The notes under the pieces are model-generated. The model was not told where the DNA came from. It did no database searches and saw only the letters and a list, made by a program, of their open reading frames with translations. From CAZGSV01 sp964528605 (lineage in GTDB: Bacteria; Armatimonadota; Zipacnadia; CAZGSV01): 8,837 nt of DNA. Positions 1 to 5,478 of this stretch are shown piece after piece. How positions within the stretch are numbered: the first letter of the stretch is position 1; every line of letters begins with the position of its first letter. The translations under genes were made by a program, and so were the position numbers. The stretch covers positions 1 through 8,837 of the forward strand of contig CAZGSV010000127.1 of NCBI GenBank assembly GCA_964528605.1. Direction: 5' to 3'.

Positions 1-52
1 CCATGCAAGCGCCGACGCCGCAGGCCATGCGCTCCTCCATGGAGACCTCGCA
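1..52 (-). pseudogene. pyrK: Continuation of pyrK reading frame after an in-frame TAG (iron-sulfur motif, cut by window edge)
   Basis: Reading the minus strand past the TAG at 53-55 in the same frame gives CEVSMEERMACGVGACM before the window ends. This matches the C-terminal motif of PyrK, where a C-x4-C-x2-C run plus one later cysteine binds a [2Fe-2S] cluster between the FAD of PyrK and the FMN of PyrD. The first two ligand cysteines are visible (codons at 20-22 and 5-7); the third and fourth would lie off the left edge. The motif is intact in every visible position and in frame with the upstream part, so it is either translated by some form of readthrough, freshly disconnected by a nonsense mutation, or the TAG is a base-calling error. 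There is no sign of a separate start for this piece: the ATG codons inside it fall within the conserved motif. Confidence 0.8.
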
Positions 53-685
53 CTAGATCCCTCTTTGAGCGCACAGCTCGGCGATGGCGCGGAGCATTCC
101 CAACGGCCCGCACGCGTGCAGCCGCGTGGTCTTGGGCCCCAGAGCCTCCGCGGCGGCGCCGCTGGCCAGGCCAGGGAAGCCGGCGGAGCCGTCCTCAGTG
201 GCGACCTGCACGCGGGCGCCGGCCCGACGCATCACGTCCTCGGCCACAATGCGACGCGCGGTAGAGGCGCCGATGACCACGGTCACCCGCGCGCCCGCGC
301 GCACGCTTTCCTCCGTCATGAAGACCAGAGGGGCAATCCCGTAGCCTCCGGCCACCAGTACGATCTCGTCTCCGCTCGCGGGCATTGTATAGCCTCTGCC
401 CAGTGGCCCCCAGACGAGCAAGGTACGCTCCGCTGCCTGCGTGACCAGGCTATGGGTGCCGGACCCGCGCACGCGAATCAACAGTGCGATGCGGCCCTGC
501 GTCCTGCCCACGCGCGAAATGCCCAAGGGGCGGGGCAGCAGTATGGTAGGTGCCAGCGGCCGCACCATGACGAACTGGCCGGGGCACGCCTCTTCGGCGA
601 TGGCGGGCGCCTCGAGATAGGTCACGTAGTGGTTCTCCGTCAGTTGAGTAACCCCAACCACCCGAGCCTCGCACAGGTGTTTCAT
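53..685 (-). CDS. pyrK: Dihydroorotate dehydrogenase B electron-transfer subunit PyrK, ended by TAG before the Fe-S motif
   Basis: This FAD and [2Fe-2S] protein passes electrons from the FMN of PyrD to NAD+ in class 1B dihydroorotate dehydrogenase (cytosolic). The frame is open further upstream, but the family-like N terminus MKHLCEARVVG and the ATGA overlap with the argH stop fix the start at 685. Residues 1-100 form the FAD-binding barrel, with the flavin motif RPLGIS at 52-57. The nucleotide-binding half follows, with VAGGYGIAPL at 111-120 (Tyr where relatives usually have Ile, Val or Thr) and ACGPLGML at 191-198. The open frame gives only 210 residues against roughly 250-260 for the family, because a TAG stops it one codon before the conserved cysteine-motif region, which continues in frame at 1-52. 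As written, the product would have its flavin domain but no cluster. PyrD is expected immediately downstream, outside the window. The family assignment is firm; whether this copy works is open. Confidence 0.9.
   Translation of the reverse strand: MKHLCEARVVGVTQLTENHYVTYLEAPAIAEEACPGQFVMVRPLAPTILLPRPLGISRVGRTQGRIALLIRVRGSGTHSLVTQAAERTLLVWGPLGRGYTMPASGDEIVLVAGGYGIAPLVFMTEESVRAGARVTVVIGASTARRIVAEDVMRRAGARVQVATEDGSAGFPGLASGAAAEALGPKTTRLHACGPLGMLRAIAELCAQRGI
682..685 (-). other. ATGA stop-start overlap of argH and pyrK
   Basis: The pyrK ATG (685-683) and the argH TGA (684-682) share bases in an ATGA arrangement, typical of translational coupling by re-initiating ribosomes. Only a weak purine run (AAGAG) stands directly before the ATG, so pyrK translation probably depends on translation of argH. 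Confidence 0.85.
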
Positions 686-2199
686 CTCTTGGACGCGACT
701 CCCGCGAAGGCCTCCGCGACGGGCTCGCCGGCCAGCGCGCGGCCAACCAGAGTGTCGGTCAGCGCGCGGGCGCGCTCGATCTGCGCCTGGCGCCGGTGGC
801 ACGTCTGCTCGTGGCGGGAGACCTCTTCGCCGAGGCTTTCGATCATTCGCCGCACTTCTGTAGGAGAACTGCTCCCCGTGCTCGCATAGGAGAGCAAGGC
901 TGCCTTGGGATCGAGCAGACGCATCATCTGCGCCTCGCTGATGGTGATGCCCTGTTTCCCGAGTTCCGCCACCGCCAGCCGGGCTTGCGCGCGTCGCCCC
1001 TTGAGGCCGAGAAGCGCGGCCACCAGGCGACCGACGATATGGTGCGCGCGACGGAAGGGCACGCCGTGGGCGCTGACGAGATGGTTCGCCAGTTCAGTAG
1101 CGGTGGCCAGGTTGGCGCCCGCCAGTTCGGCCATCCGACGGGTGTTGAACTTGGCCGTTCTCAGTTGCCCGTCCGTGACGGCGAGCATCTCCTCGATGTC
1201 GTCGAACGCGGTGAAGAGGGGCTCCTTGTCCTCCTGCAGATCACGGTTGTAGCCCGTGGGTACTCCCTTGGTGACGGTCACGAGACGCATCAGGGCGCCG
1301 TAGATGCGACCCGAGCGCGCCCTGGTCAATTCGGCCATGCACGGGTTCTTCTTCTGCGGCATGATCGAACTGCCCGTGGTCCACTCGTCCGCCATCTCCA
1401 CGATGCCGAACTCGTAGGTGCTCCATATCACCAGGTCTTCGGAGAGACGAGAAAGAGTGGCCGCGAGCATGGCCAGGCAACTGAGCGGCTCGAGGATGAA
1501 GTCGCGAGCGCTCACGGCGTCGAGGCTGTGCTCGTGGATGTCGTCGAAGCCCAGCAGGCGCTGGGTAACGGTTCGGTCCACGGGGAGCGAAGTCCCAGCC
1601 AGCGCGCAGGCGCCCGAGGGATCCAGGTTCACCCGCTTCCAAGCCTGGGAGAGGCGCGCCTGGTCGCGGTTGAAGGCGCTGACCTGCGCGGTGGCCCAGA
1701 AGGCAAGGCTGATGGGCTGGGCGTGCTGGGTGTGGGTATAGCCGGGCATGGCGCTCTCGAGGTGCTCGCCCGCGAGCGACAGCAGCGTCCGCTGTAGGCG
1801 GGCGAGCGTCTGCTGGACCTCGATGACGCGCCGCCGGATGTAGAGGCGAGCGCCGGTGACGACCTGATTGTTCCGCGAACGCGCCGTGTGGAGACGGCCC
1901 CCGACCGCTGCCCCCGCGATCTCATTGAGGCGCGCCTCCACGTTCATGTGCACGTCCTCGAGTTCCTCGCGGAGGTTGAACTTGCCGGCTTGATACTCCT
2001 CGAGCACCTGCTTGAGGCCCGCCAGGAGGGCCCGGGCCTCCTTGTCCCGCAGTAGACCGGCGCAGGCCAGCATGACGGTGTGGGCCTGGCTGGCCCAGAC
2101 GTCTTCCGCGAACATCCGCCGGTCCACGGCGAGGGACTCGGAGTAGCGCAGCGCGAGCCCCTCGAGATCAGCGGAGAAGCGGCCGCCCCGCAGTTTCAC
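682..2199 (-). CDS. argH: Argininosuccinate lyase
   Basis: ArgH cleaves argininosuccinate to arginine and fumarate, the last step of arginine synthesis, as a cytosolic homotetramer of the fumarase/aspartase superfamily. The GTG start gives MKLRGGRFSADLEG, the usual ArgH N terminus. Family landmarks appear in order: EDVHMNVE at 81-88, HTARSRNNQV at 104-113, PGYTHTQHAQPI at 152-163 (Thr155, His156), SLDAVSARDF at 225-234, the superfamily signature GSSIMPQKKNP at 276-286 with the catalytic-loop serines, and KGVPTGYNRDLQEDKEPLF at 311-329. The usual SRND is SRNN here (Asn111). The protein is 505 residues, longer than the common length of about 460. The extra length is mostly at the C terminus (about 455-505), a charged, probably helical tail after the STGSSSPTEVRRM segment. 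It overlaps argG by one base and pyrK by four. Function is secure; the effect of Asn111 is unknown. Confidence 0.96.
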   Translation of the reverse strand: MKLRGGRFSADLEGLALRYSESLAVDRRMFAEDVWASQAHTVMLACAGLLRDKEARALLAGLKQVLEEYQAGKFNLREELEDVHMNVEARLNEIAGAAVGGRLHTARSRNNQVVTGARLYIRRRVIEVQQTLARLQRTLLSLAGEHLESAMPGYTHTQHAQPISLAFWATAQVSAFNRDQARLSQAWKRVNLDPSGACALAGTSLPVDRTVTQRLLGFDDIHEHSLDAVSARDFILEPLSCLAMLAATLSRLSEDLVIWSTYEFGIVEMADEWTTGSSIMPQKKNPCMAELTRARSGRIYGALMRLVTVTKGVPTGYNRDLQEDKEPLFTAFDDIEEMLAVTDGQLRTAKFNTRRMAELAGANLATATELANHLVSAHGVPFRRAHHIVGRLVAALLGLKGRRAQARLAVAELGKQGITISEAQMMRLLDPKAALLSYASTGSSSPTEVRRMIESLGEEVSRHEQTCHRRQAQIERARALTDTLVGRALAGEPVAEAFAGVASKR

Positions 2200-2209
2200 T
2201 ACAGCCCTC
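2197..2209 (-). promoter_or_regulatory. argG/argH TAGTG overlap with argH ribosome-binding site
   Basis: The argG TAG (2201-2199) shares its G with the argH GTG start (2199-2197). A GAGGG run at 2205-2209, inside the last argG codons, lies 5 nt before the GTG and is a plausible Shine-Dalgarno sequence. In the argG frame the TAG is followed at once by TGA, so argG has tandem stops. Confidence 0.75.
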
Positions 2210-3389
2210 GCTTGGCCATGATGCGGTAGGGGATGGCGTGAATCTTGGTGGCTGGGCCGGAATCGCGCTGGTCGAAGCCCTTGGTGGCGAGAGACCGTAG
2301 TTCGGGGCTGAAGAGGCTGTGCTCCGACTCGCGCTCGAGGATGTCAATGTTGCCCCGGTAGATGCGGATCTTGTGGCGGCCCGCAACGAAACGCTGCGAC
2401 TCGGCGATGAAGGCGTCGAGTTCGCGCTTGAGCGGGTGGAACCAGGCGCCGTGGTACACCAGTTGCGCCCAGCGGTCGTCTATCCCGTGCTTGAAGAGCA
2501 CTTCCTCTTTGCTGAGGCAGAGTTGCTCGAGGTCGCGGTGCAGGGTGAGGATGACCTCCGCCGCGGGCGCTTCGTAGGCCTCGCGCGACTTCAGGCCCAT
2601 CATGCCGTCCTCGATCATATCTATCTTGCCTACGCCGTGGGCGCCGGCGGCCCGGTTGAGGTGCTTGATGATGGCGGCCAGGCCGCGCTTGCCGTCGCAG
2701 CGCACGGGCACGCCCTTGCGGAACTCGAGGTCCAGTTCCAGCGCTTCGTCGGGCGCCCTATCGGGCGGCACGTACCAGAGATACTCCTCGGCCGGGATCT
2801 GCATCTTCAGGTTGTCAACCTCGCCGCTGCCGATGGAGCGGCACCACATGGTGCGGTCGTCGCCGATGCCTTCTTTGTAGGGGATGCCGTAGCGCTTGGA
2901 CATGCGCTTCTCTTCGGCGCGGGTGAGGTTGAAATCGCGCACGGGACAGATGACCGCGAGATCGGGGGCAAAGATGGTGAAGACGTTGTTCATGCGGTAC
3001 TGGTCGTTGCCCTTCCCCGTGGAGCCCTCGCAGATGCCGTCGCAGCCGTGCTCCACCGCATACTGCGCGACCTTCTGCGCGATCAGTTGGCGGGTCATCG
3101 AGGTGGCCACGGGGTAGCCCTCATAGGAGGAGTTCGCCTGAATGGCCTTGGCGATCCACTCGTTGGCGAACTCGTGGGTGCCCTCGATGAGTGTCCAGGG
3201 GACGCCCAGGATCTCGGCCTTGGAGCGCGCTTCCTCGATCTCGTCTTGATCCAGACCGACGTTGACGGTCACGCAGTGGACTTCCTTCGCGCCGTACTTG
3301 TCAAAGAGCAGCCTGACACAGAGGGCGGAGTCGAGTCCCCCGGAGTATGCGACCGCTACCTTGTTGACCTTCGGCAGTTTGCTTGCCAC
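2199..3389 (-). CDS. argG: Argininosuccinate synthase (divergent substrate-binding segment)
   Basis: ArgG joins citrulline and aspartate with ATP to form argininosuccinate, the step before ArgH, in the cytosol. At 396 residues it has the family length. It starts with GTG behind a strong ribosome-binding site. The N-terminal ATP-pyrophosphatase loop is AYSGGLDSA at 14-22 (the common form ends DTS). STGKGNDQYR at 123-132 matches the TGKGNDQxR aspartate and citrulline loop. HGVGKIDMIEDGMMGLKSRE at 251-270 with AYEAP following is the well-conserved C-terminal citrulline-binding segment. The middle is unusual: where most ArgG proteins read SIDxNLWGRSxExGxLEDPW, this one has a shorter DDRTMWCRSIGSGEVDNL at 177-194. 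Trp182, Arg184 and Ser185 are kept, but the first serine of that segment appears to be Gly176. The Pro of the SRPLIA stretch is Gln101. Pairing with argH supports true ArgG function, although its closest relatives are probably outside the best-studied bacteria. Confidence 0.94.
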   Translation of the reverse strand: MASKLPKVNKVAVAYSGGLDSALCVRLLFDKYGAKEVHCVTVNVGLDQDEIEEARSKAEILGVPWTLIEGTHEFANEWIAKAIQANSSYEGYPVATSMTRQLIAQKVAQYAVEHGCDGICEGSTGKGNDQYRMNNVFTIFAPDLAVICPVRDFNLTRAEEKRMSKRYGIPYKEGIGDDRTMWCRSIGSGEVDNLKMQIPAEEYLWYVPPDRAPDEALELDLEFRKGVPVRCDGKRGLAAIIKHLNRAAGAHGVGKIDMIEDGMMGLKSREAYEAPAAEVILTLHRDLEQLCLSKEEVLFKHGIDDRWAQLVYHGAWFHPLKRELDAFIAESQRFVAGRHKIRIYRGNIDILERESEHSLFSPELRSLATKGFDQRDSGPATKIHAIPYRIMAKRGL

Positions 3390-3393
3390 CGCT

Positions 3394-4536
3394 TCAACTC
3401 CTCCTTAGTTGCTCGCAGTATACGCAACGTTCGCCCTGTTGTTCCACCGCCGCCAGGGGAACGTGTCTTTCGTGGTTGAGCACGCAGCGCTCGTTGGCAC
3501 AGAGCCTTTGGTCGGCGCCGCGTTCGACCGTCTCCGGCGACTCCCGTCTAGCGCGTCCCACCGCGTAGGCCAGCAGCGTGGCGATAAGGGCCATGCGGAC
3601 GGGCACGCCGTAGGCGGCCTGACGGAAGTAGAGGGCTCGCGGGTCGGCGTCCACCCGCGGGTCAATCTCGGTCACGCGGGGCAAAGGATGGAGCACGAGG
3701 CAGTCCGGCTTGGCGGCGGACATCAGGGCGCGGTCCAGGCGGTAAGCCTCGCGCACCGCTTCATAGGCTTCCGGGGAGGGGAAGCGCTCGCGTTGCACGC
3801 GCGTCATGTAGATGAGGTCGAGGTCTTTGACGACCTCGGCCAAGGTCTCGGCGGTGGCGGACACCCCTCCCATAGTCTGTTCGACCTTTGCCGTGACGTA
3901 GTCCGGCATCCGCAGGCTCTGGGGCGCGACGAAGACGAGTTTGGCGCCGAAGGCGGCCAGTCCGGGCGCGAGGGAGTGCGCCGTGCGGCCGTAGAGCAGG
4001 TCGCCGACCAGCCCGACGGTCAGACCGGCTATCTGCCCCTTCTCCTTGCGGATGGTGAAGAGGTCCATTAGGGCCTGCGTGGGGTGTTCGTGCGCGCCGT
4101 CGCCGCCGTTGATAACGGGAATCCAGGCGTACTCCGATGCCAGGCGCGCGGAGCCGTCGAGCGGGTTCCGCATCGCCAGCACGTCCGCATAGGCGGAGAG
4201 CATGCGCACGGTATCGGCCAGCGTCTCCCCTTTGGCAACGGAGGTGCCGCCGGTCCCTGAGAAGCCCAACGTCTTGCCACCCAGGCGCAGCATGGCCGAG
4301 GTGAAGGACAGATGTGTCCGCGTGCTCGGCTCGAAGAAGGCGAGGGCCATGATCTTGTTCGCGGGCCCGGTGTAGGGCGGCTCTGCCGCCGGCGAGAGCC
4401 GCGGCGTGAAGTCGCGCACCGTGTTGGCTATCCAGTCCACGTCGGTGAGGTGGGAAGCACTGATGCGGTCAGCCAGGTCGAAGAGGCGCGTCATCTCTTC
4501 GGTGGTCATGTCCGCAATCGAGAGGTAATGCCTCAC
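3394..4536 (-). CDS. pyrB: Aspartate carbamoyltransferase with C-terminal PyrI-type zinc domain
   Basis: PyrB makes N-carbamoyl-aspartate from carbamoyl phosphate and aspartate, the first committed pyrimidine step. The catalytic part (about 1-325) has every expected site: FFEPSTRT at 67-74, TSVAKGETLADT at 98-109 (Lys102), AMRNP at 121-125 (Arg123), HEHPTQALMDLFTI at 149-162 (His151, Gln154), GRTAHSL at 183-189, TRVQRERF at 245-252 and HPLPR at 283-287. A stretch of about 20 residues near 41-60, rich in Pro and Ala, seems inserted before the first carbamoyl-phosphate loop. After a linker rich in Arg and Glu (328-343) comes Cys346-x4-Cys351-x19-Cys371-x2-Cys374 with CVLNHE between. This closely resembles the zinc domain of the regulatory chain PyrI, which has C-x4-C and C-x2-C pairs and an NHE segment. 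The nucleotide-binding PyrI domain is absent. At 380 residues it is longer than a plain PyrB (about 305-315). GTG is the only start between the pyrF stop and the conserved N terminus. Confidence 0.95.
   Translation of the reverse strand: MRHYLSIADMTTEEMTRLFDLADRISASHLTDVDWIANTVRDFTPRLSPAAEPPYTGPANKIMALAFFEPSTRTHLSFTSAMLRLGGKTLGFSGTGGTSVAKGETLADTVRMLSAYADVLAMRNPLDGSARLASEYAWIPVINGGDGAHEHPTQALMDLFTIRKEKGQIAGLTVGLVGDLLYGRTAHSLAPGLAAFGAKLVFVAPQSLRMPDYVTAKVEQTMGGVSATAETLAEVVKDLDLIYMTRVQRERFPSPEAYEAVREAYRLDRALMSAAKPDCLVLHPLPRVTEIDPRVDADPRALYFRQAAYGVPVRMALIATLLAYAVGRARRESPETVERGADQRLCANERCVLNHERHVPLAAVEQQGERCVYCEQLRRS
3400..3406 (-). promoter_or_regulatory. Strong Shine-Dalgarno sequence for argG
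   Basis: The minus strand reads AAGGAGG, ten bases before the argG GTG start and inside the last codons of pyrB. It is the best ribosome-binding site in the window. It supports the GTG at 3389 as the true start and suggests argG is translated strongly on its own as well as by coupling to pyrB. Confidence 0.85.
3409..3510 (-). other. PyrI-like four-cysteine zinc-binding domain fused to PyrB
   Basis: Residues 343-376 of PyrB carry two cysteine pairs, CANERC (346-351) and CVYC (371-374), with VLNHE just after the first pair. In enteric ATCase the regulatory chain uses the same C-x4-C and C-x2-C pairs, spaced only slightly further apart, to bind structural zinc and to contact the catalytic chain. 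Zinc binding and a role in subunit assembly here are inferred from that likeness. Confidence 0.82.
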
Positions 4537-4545
4537 CCCAGGTTG

Positions 4546-4551
4546 TCCTTT
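4546..4551 (-). promoter_or_regulatory. Shine-Dalgarno sequence for pyrB
   Basis: AAAGGA on the minus strand lies nine bases before the pyrB GTG, in the 18-nt gap after pyrF. It favours separate initiation of pyrB over fusion to pyrF, although the two frames are the same. Confidence 0.65.
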
Positions 4552-4554
4552 CCG

Positions 4555-5472
4555 CTACACGGGAGGGGCGCTGCGGGCCGCCGCCTCTGCGATGGTGCGT
4601 CGCATCTCTTCGGCCGCTTGTTGCGCGGCCTCGGCGTAGCCTTCGCCGTCGGGGTCAACGTCTTGCCGGTTTTCCCAGGCGTAGATGATGGAACGGGAAG
4701 CGTTGACCAACACCCCGGCGCCATTCTTGTCGAAGCCCGCGACCACGTCAAGCGGCCCGGCTCCTTGCGCCCCGTAGCCGGGGAGGAGCAGCCAGTGGTA
4801 GGGGAGAATCTCGCGCACGCGCCGGAGTTGTTCGGGGGCGGTGGCGCCGACGACCGCACCCACGTTGGAGTAGCCACCGGCTTCGACGGCCTCCTCTCCC
4901 CACTGACGCACAAGTTCCGCCACGGCTTCGTACAGGGGCATCCCCTCGGCAAGCGGGCGTTCCTGCAACTGCGCCGCGGAGGGGTTCGAGGTCCGCACCA
5001 GGACGAATATGCCCTTGCCTCGGTCCCGTGCGCGGCGGAGGAAGGGCTCGAGTGAGTCTGCTCCCAGGTAGGGGTTGACTGTTATGGCGTCCACCCACGG
5101 GCCCAGGCCAGAGTCGTCTAGGTACGCAGAGGCGTAGGCCTCCGCGGTGGAACCGATGTCTCCGCGCTTGGCGTCCAGAATCACCAGCAACCTGTTCTCC
5201 TTGGCGCAGCGCGCGACCTCAGCCAGCGCCTCCAAGCCGGGTGGCCCCCAGCGCTCAAAGAAAGCGATCTGCGGTTTCACCGCCACGGCCGCTGCCTTGG
5301 TTGCGTCAATGATGCCCCGGCAGAAGTCAACGAGGGCGCGGCTGATGGCCTCAGGCTGCGGAGCCTTGGGTTGCACGCTCGGTGGAAAGCGGTCGAGTGT
5401 CGGGTCTAGGCCAACCACGACCACCGACCGCTTCTGGCGCACTGCTTGAAGAGCGGAGTCAGCGAAACCCAT
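4555..5472 (-). CDS. pyrF: Orotidine 5'-phosphate decarboxylase, type 2
   Basis: PyrF removes CO2 from OMP to give UMP, the last step of the de novo pathway, in the cytosol as a TIM-barrel dimer. The protein is 305 residues, the length of the type 2 (mycobacterial-like) form rather than the shorter type 1 of about 240. Active-site landmarks appear in order: GLDP at 21-24, VKPQIAFFE at 65-73 (Lys66), the signature DAKRGDIGSTA at 100-110 with the Asp-Lys-Asp set Asp100, Lys102 and Asp105, TVNPYLGADSLEPF at 131-144, RTSNPSA at 160-166, PGYGAQGAG at 231-239, and the phosphate-gripping NASRSIIYA at 257-265 with Arg260. The ATG start is six bases after the carB stop and no clear ribosome-binding site precedes it, so it is probably coupled to carB. 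It ends with TAG, and pyrB begins seven codons later in the same frame. Confidence 0.97.
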   Translation of the reverse strand: MGFADSALQAVRQKRSVVVVGLDPTLDRFPPSVQPKAPQPEAISRALVDFCRGIIDATKAAAVAVKPQIAFFERWGPPGLEALAEVARCAKENRLLVILDAKRGDIGSTAEAYASAYLDDSGLGPWVDAITVNPYLGADSLEPFLRRARDRGKGIFVLVRTSNPSAAQLQERPLAEGMPLYEAVAELVRQWGEEAVEAGGYSNVGAVVGATAPEQLRRVREILPYHWLLLPGYGAQGAGPLDVVAGFDKNGAGVLVNASRSIIYAWENRQDVDPDGEGYAEAAQQAAEEMRRTIAEAAARSAPPV

Positions 5473-5478
5473 GGGTGT

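Noticed and set aside
686..802. Upstream extension of pyrK by 39 residues to an earlier ATG
   Set aside because: The extension is Arg/Ala/Gly rich, lies inside the argH coding end in another frame, and has no family match. The start at 685 gives the usual PyrK N terminus and an ATGA overlap.
4537..4554. The 18-nt gap between pyrF and pyrB as a terminator or promoter
   Set aside because: It is too short, has no stem or T run and no promoter-like elements; it holds only the pyrB ribosome-binding site.
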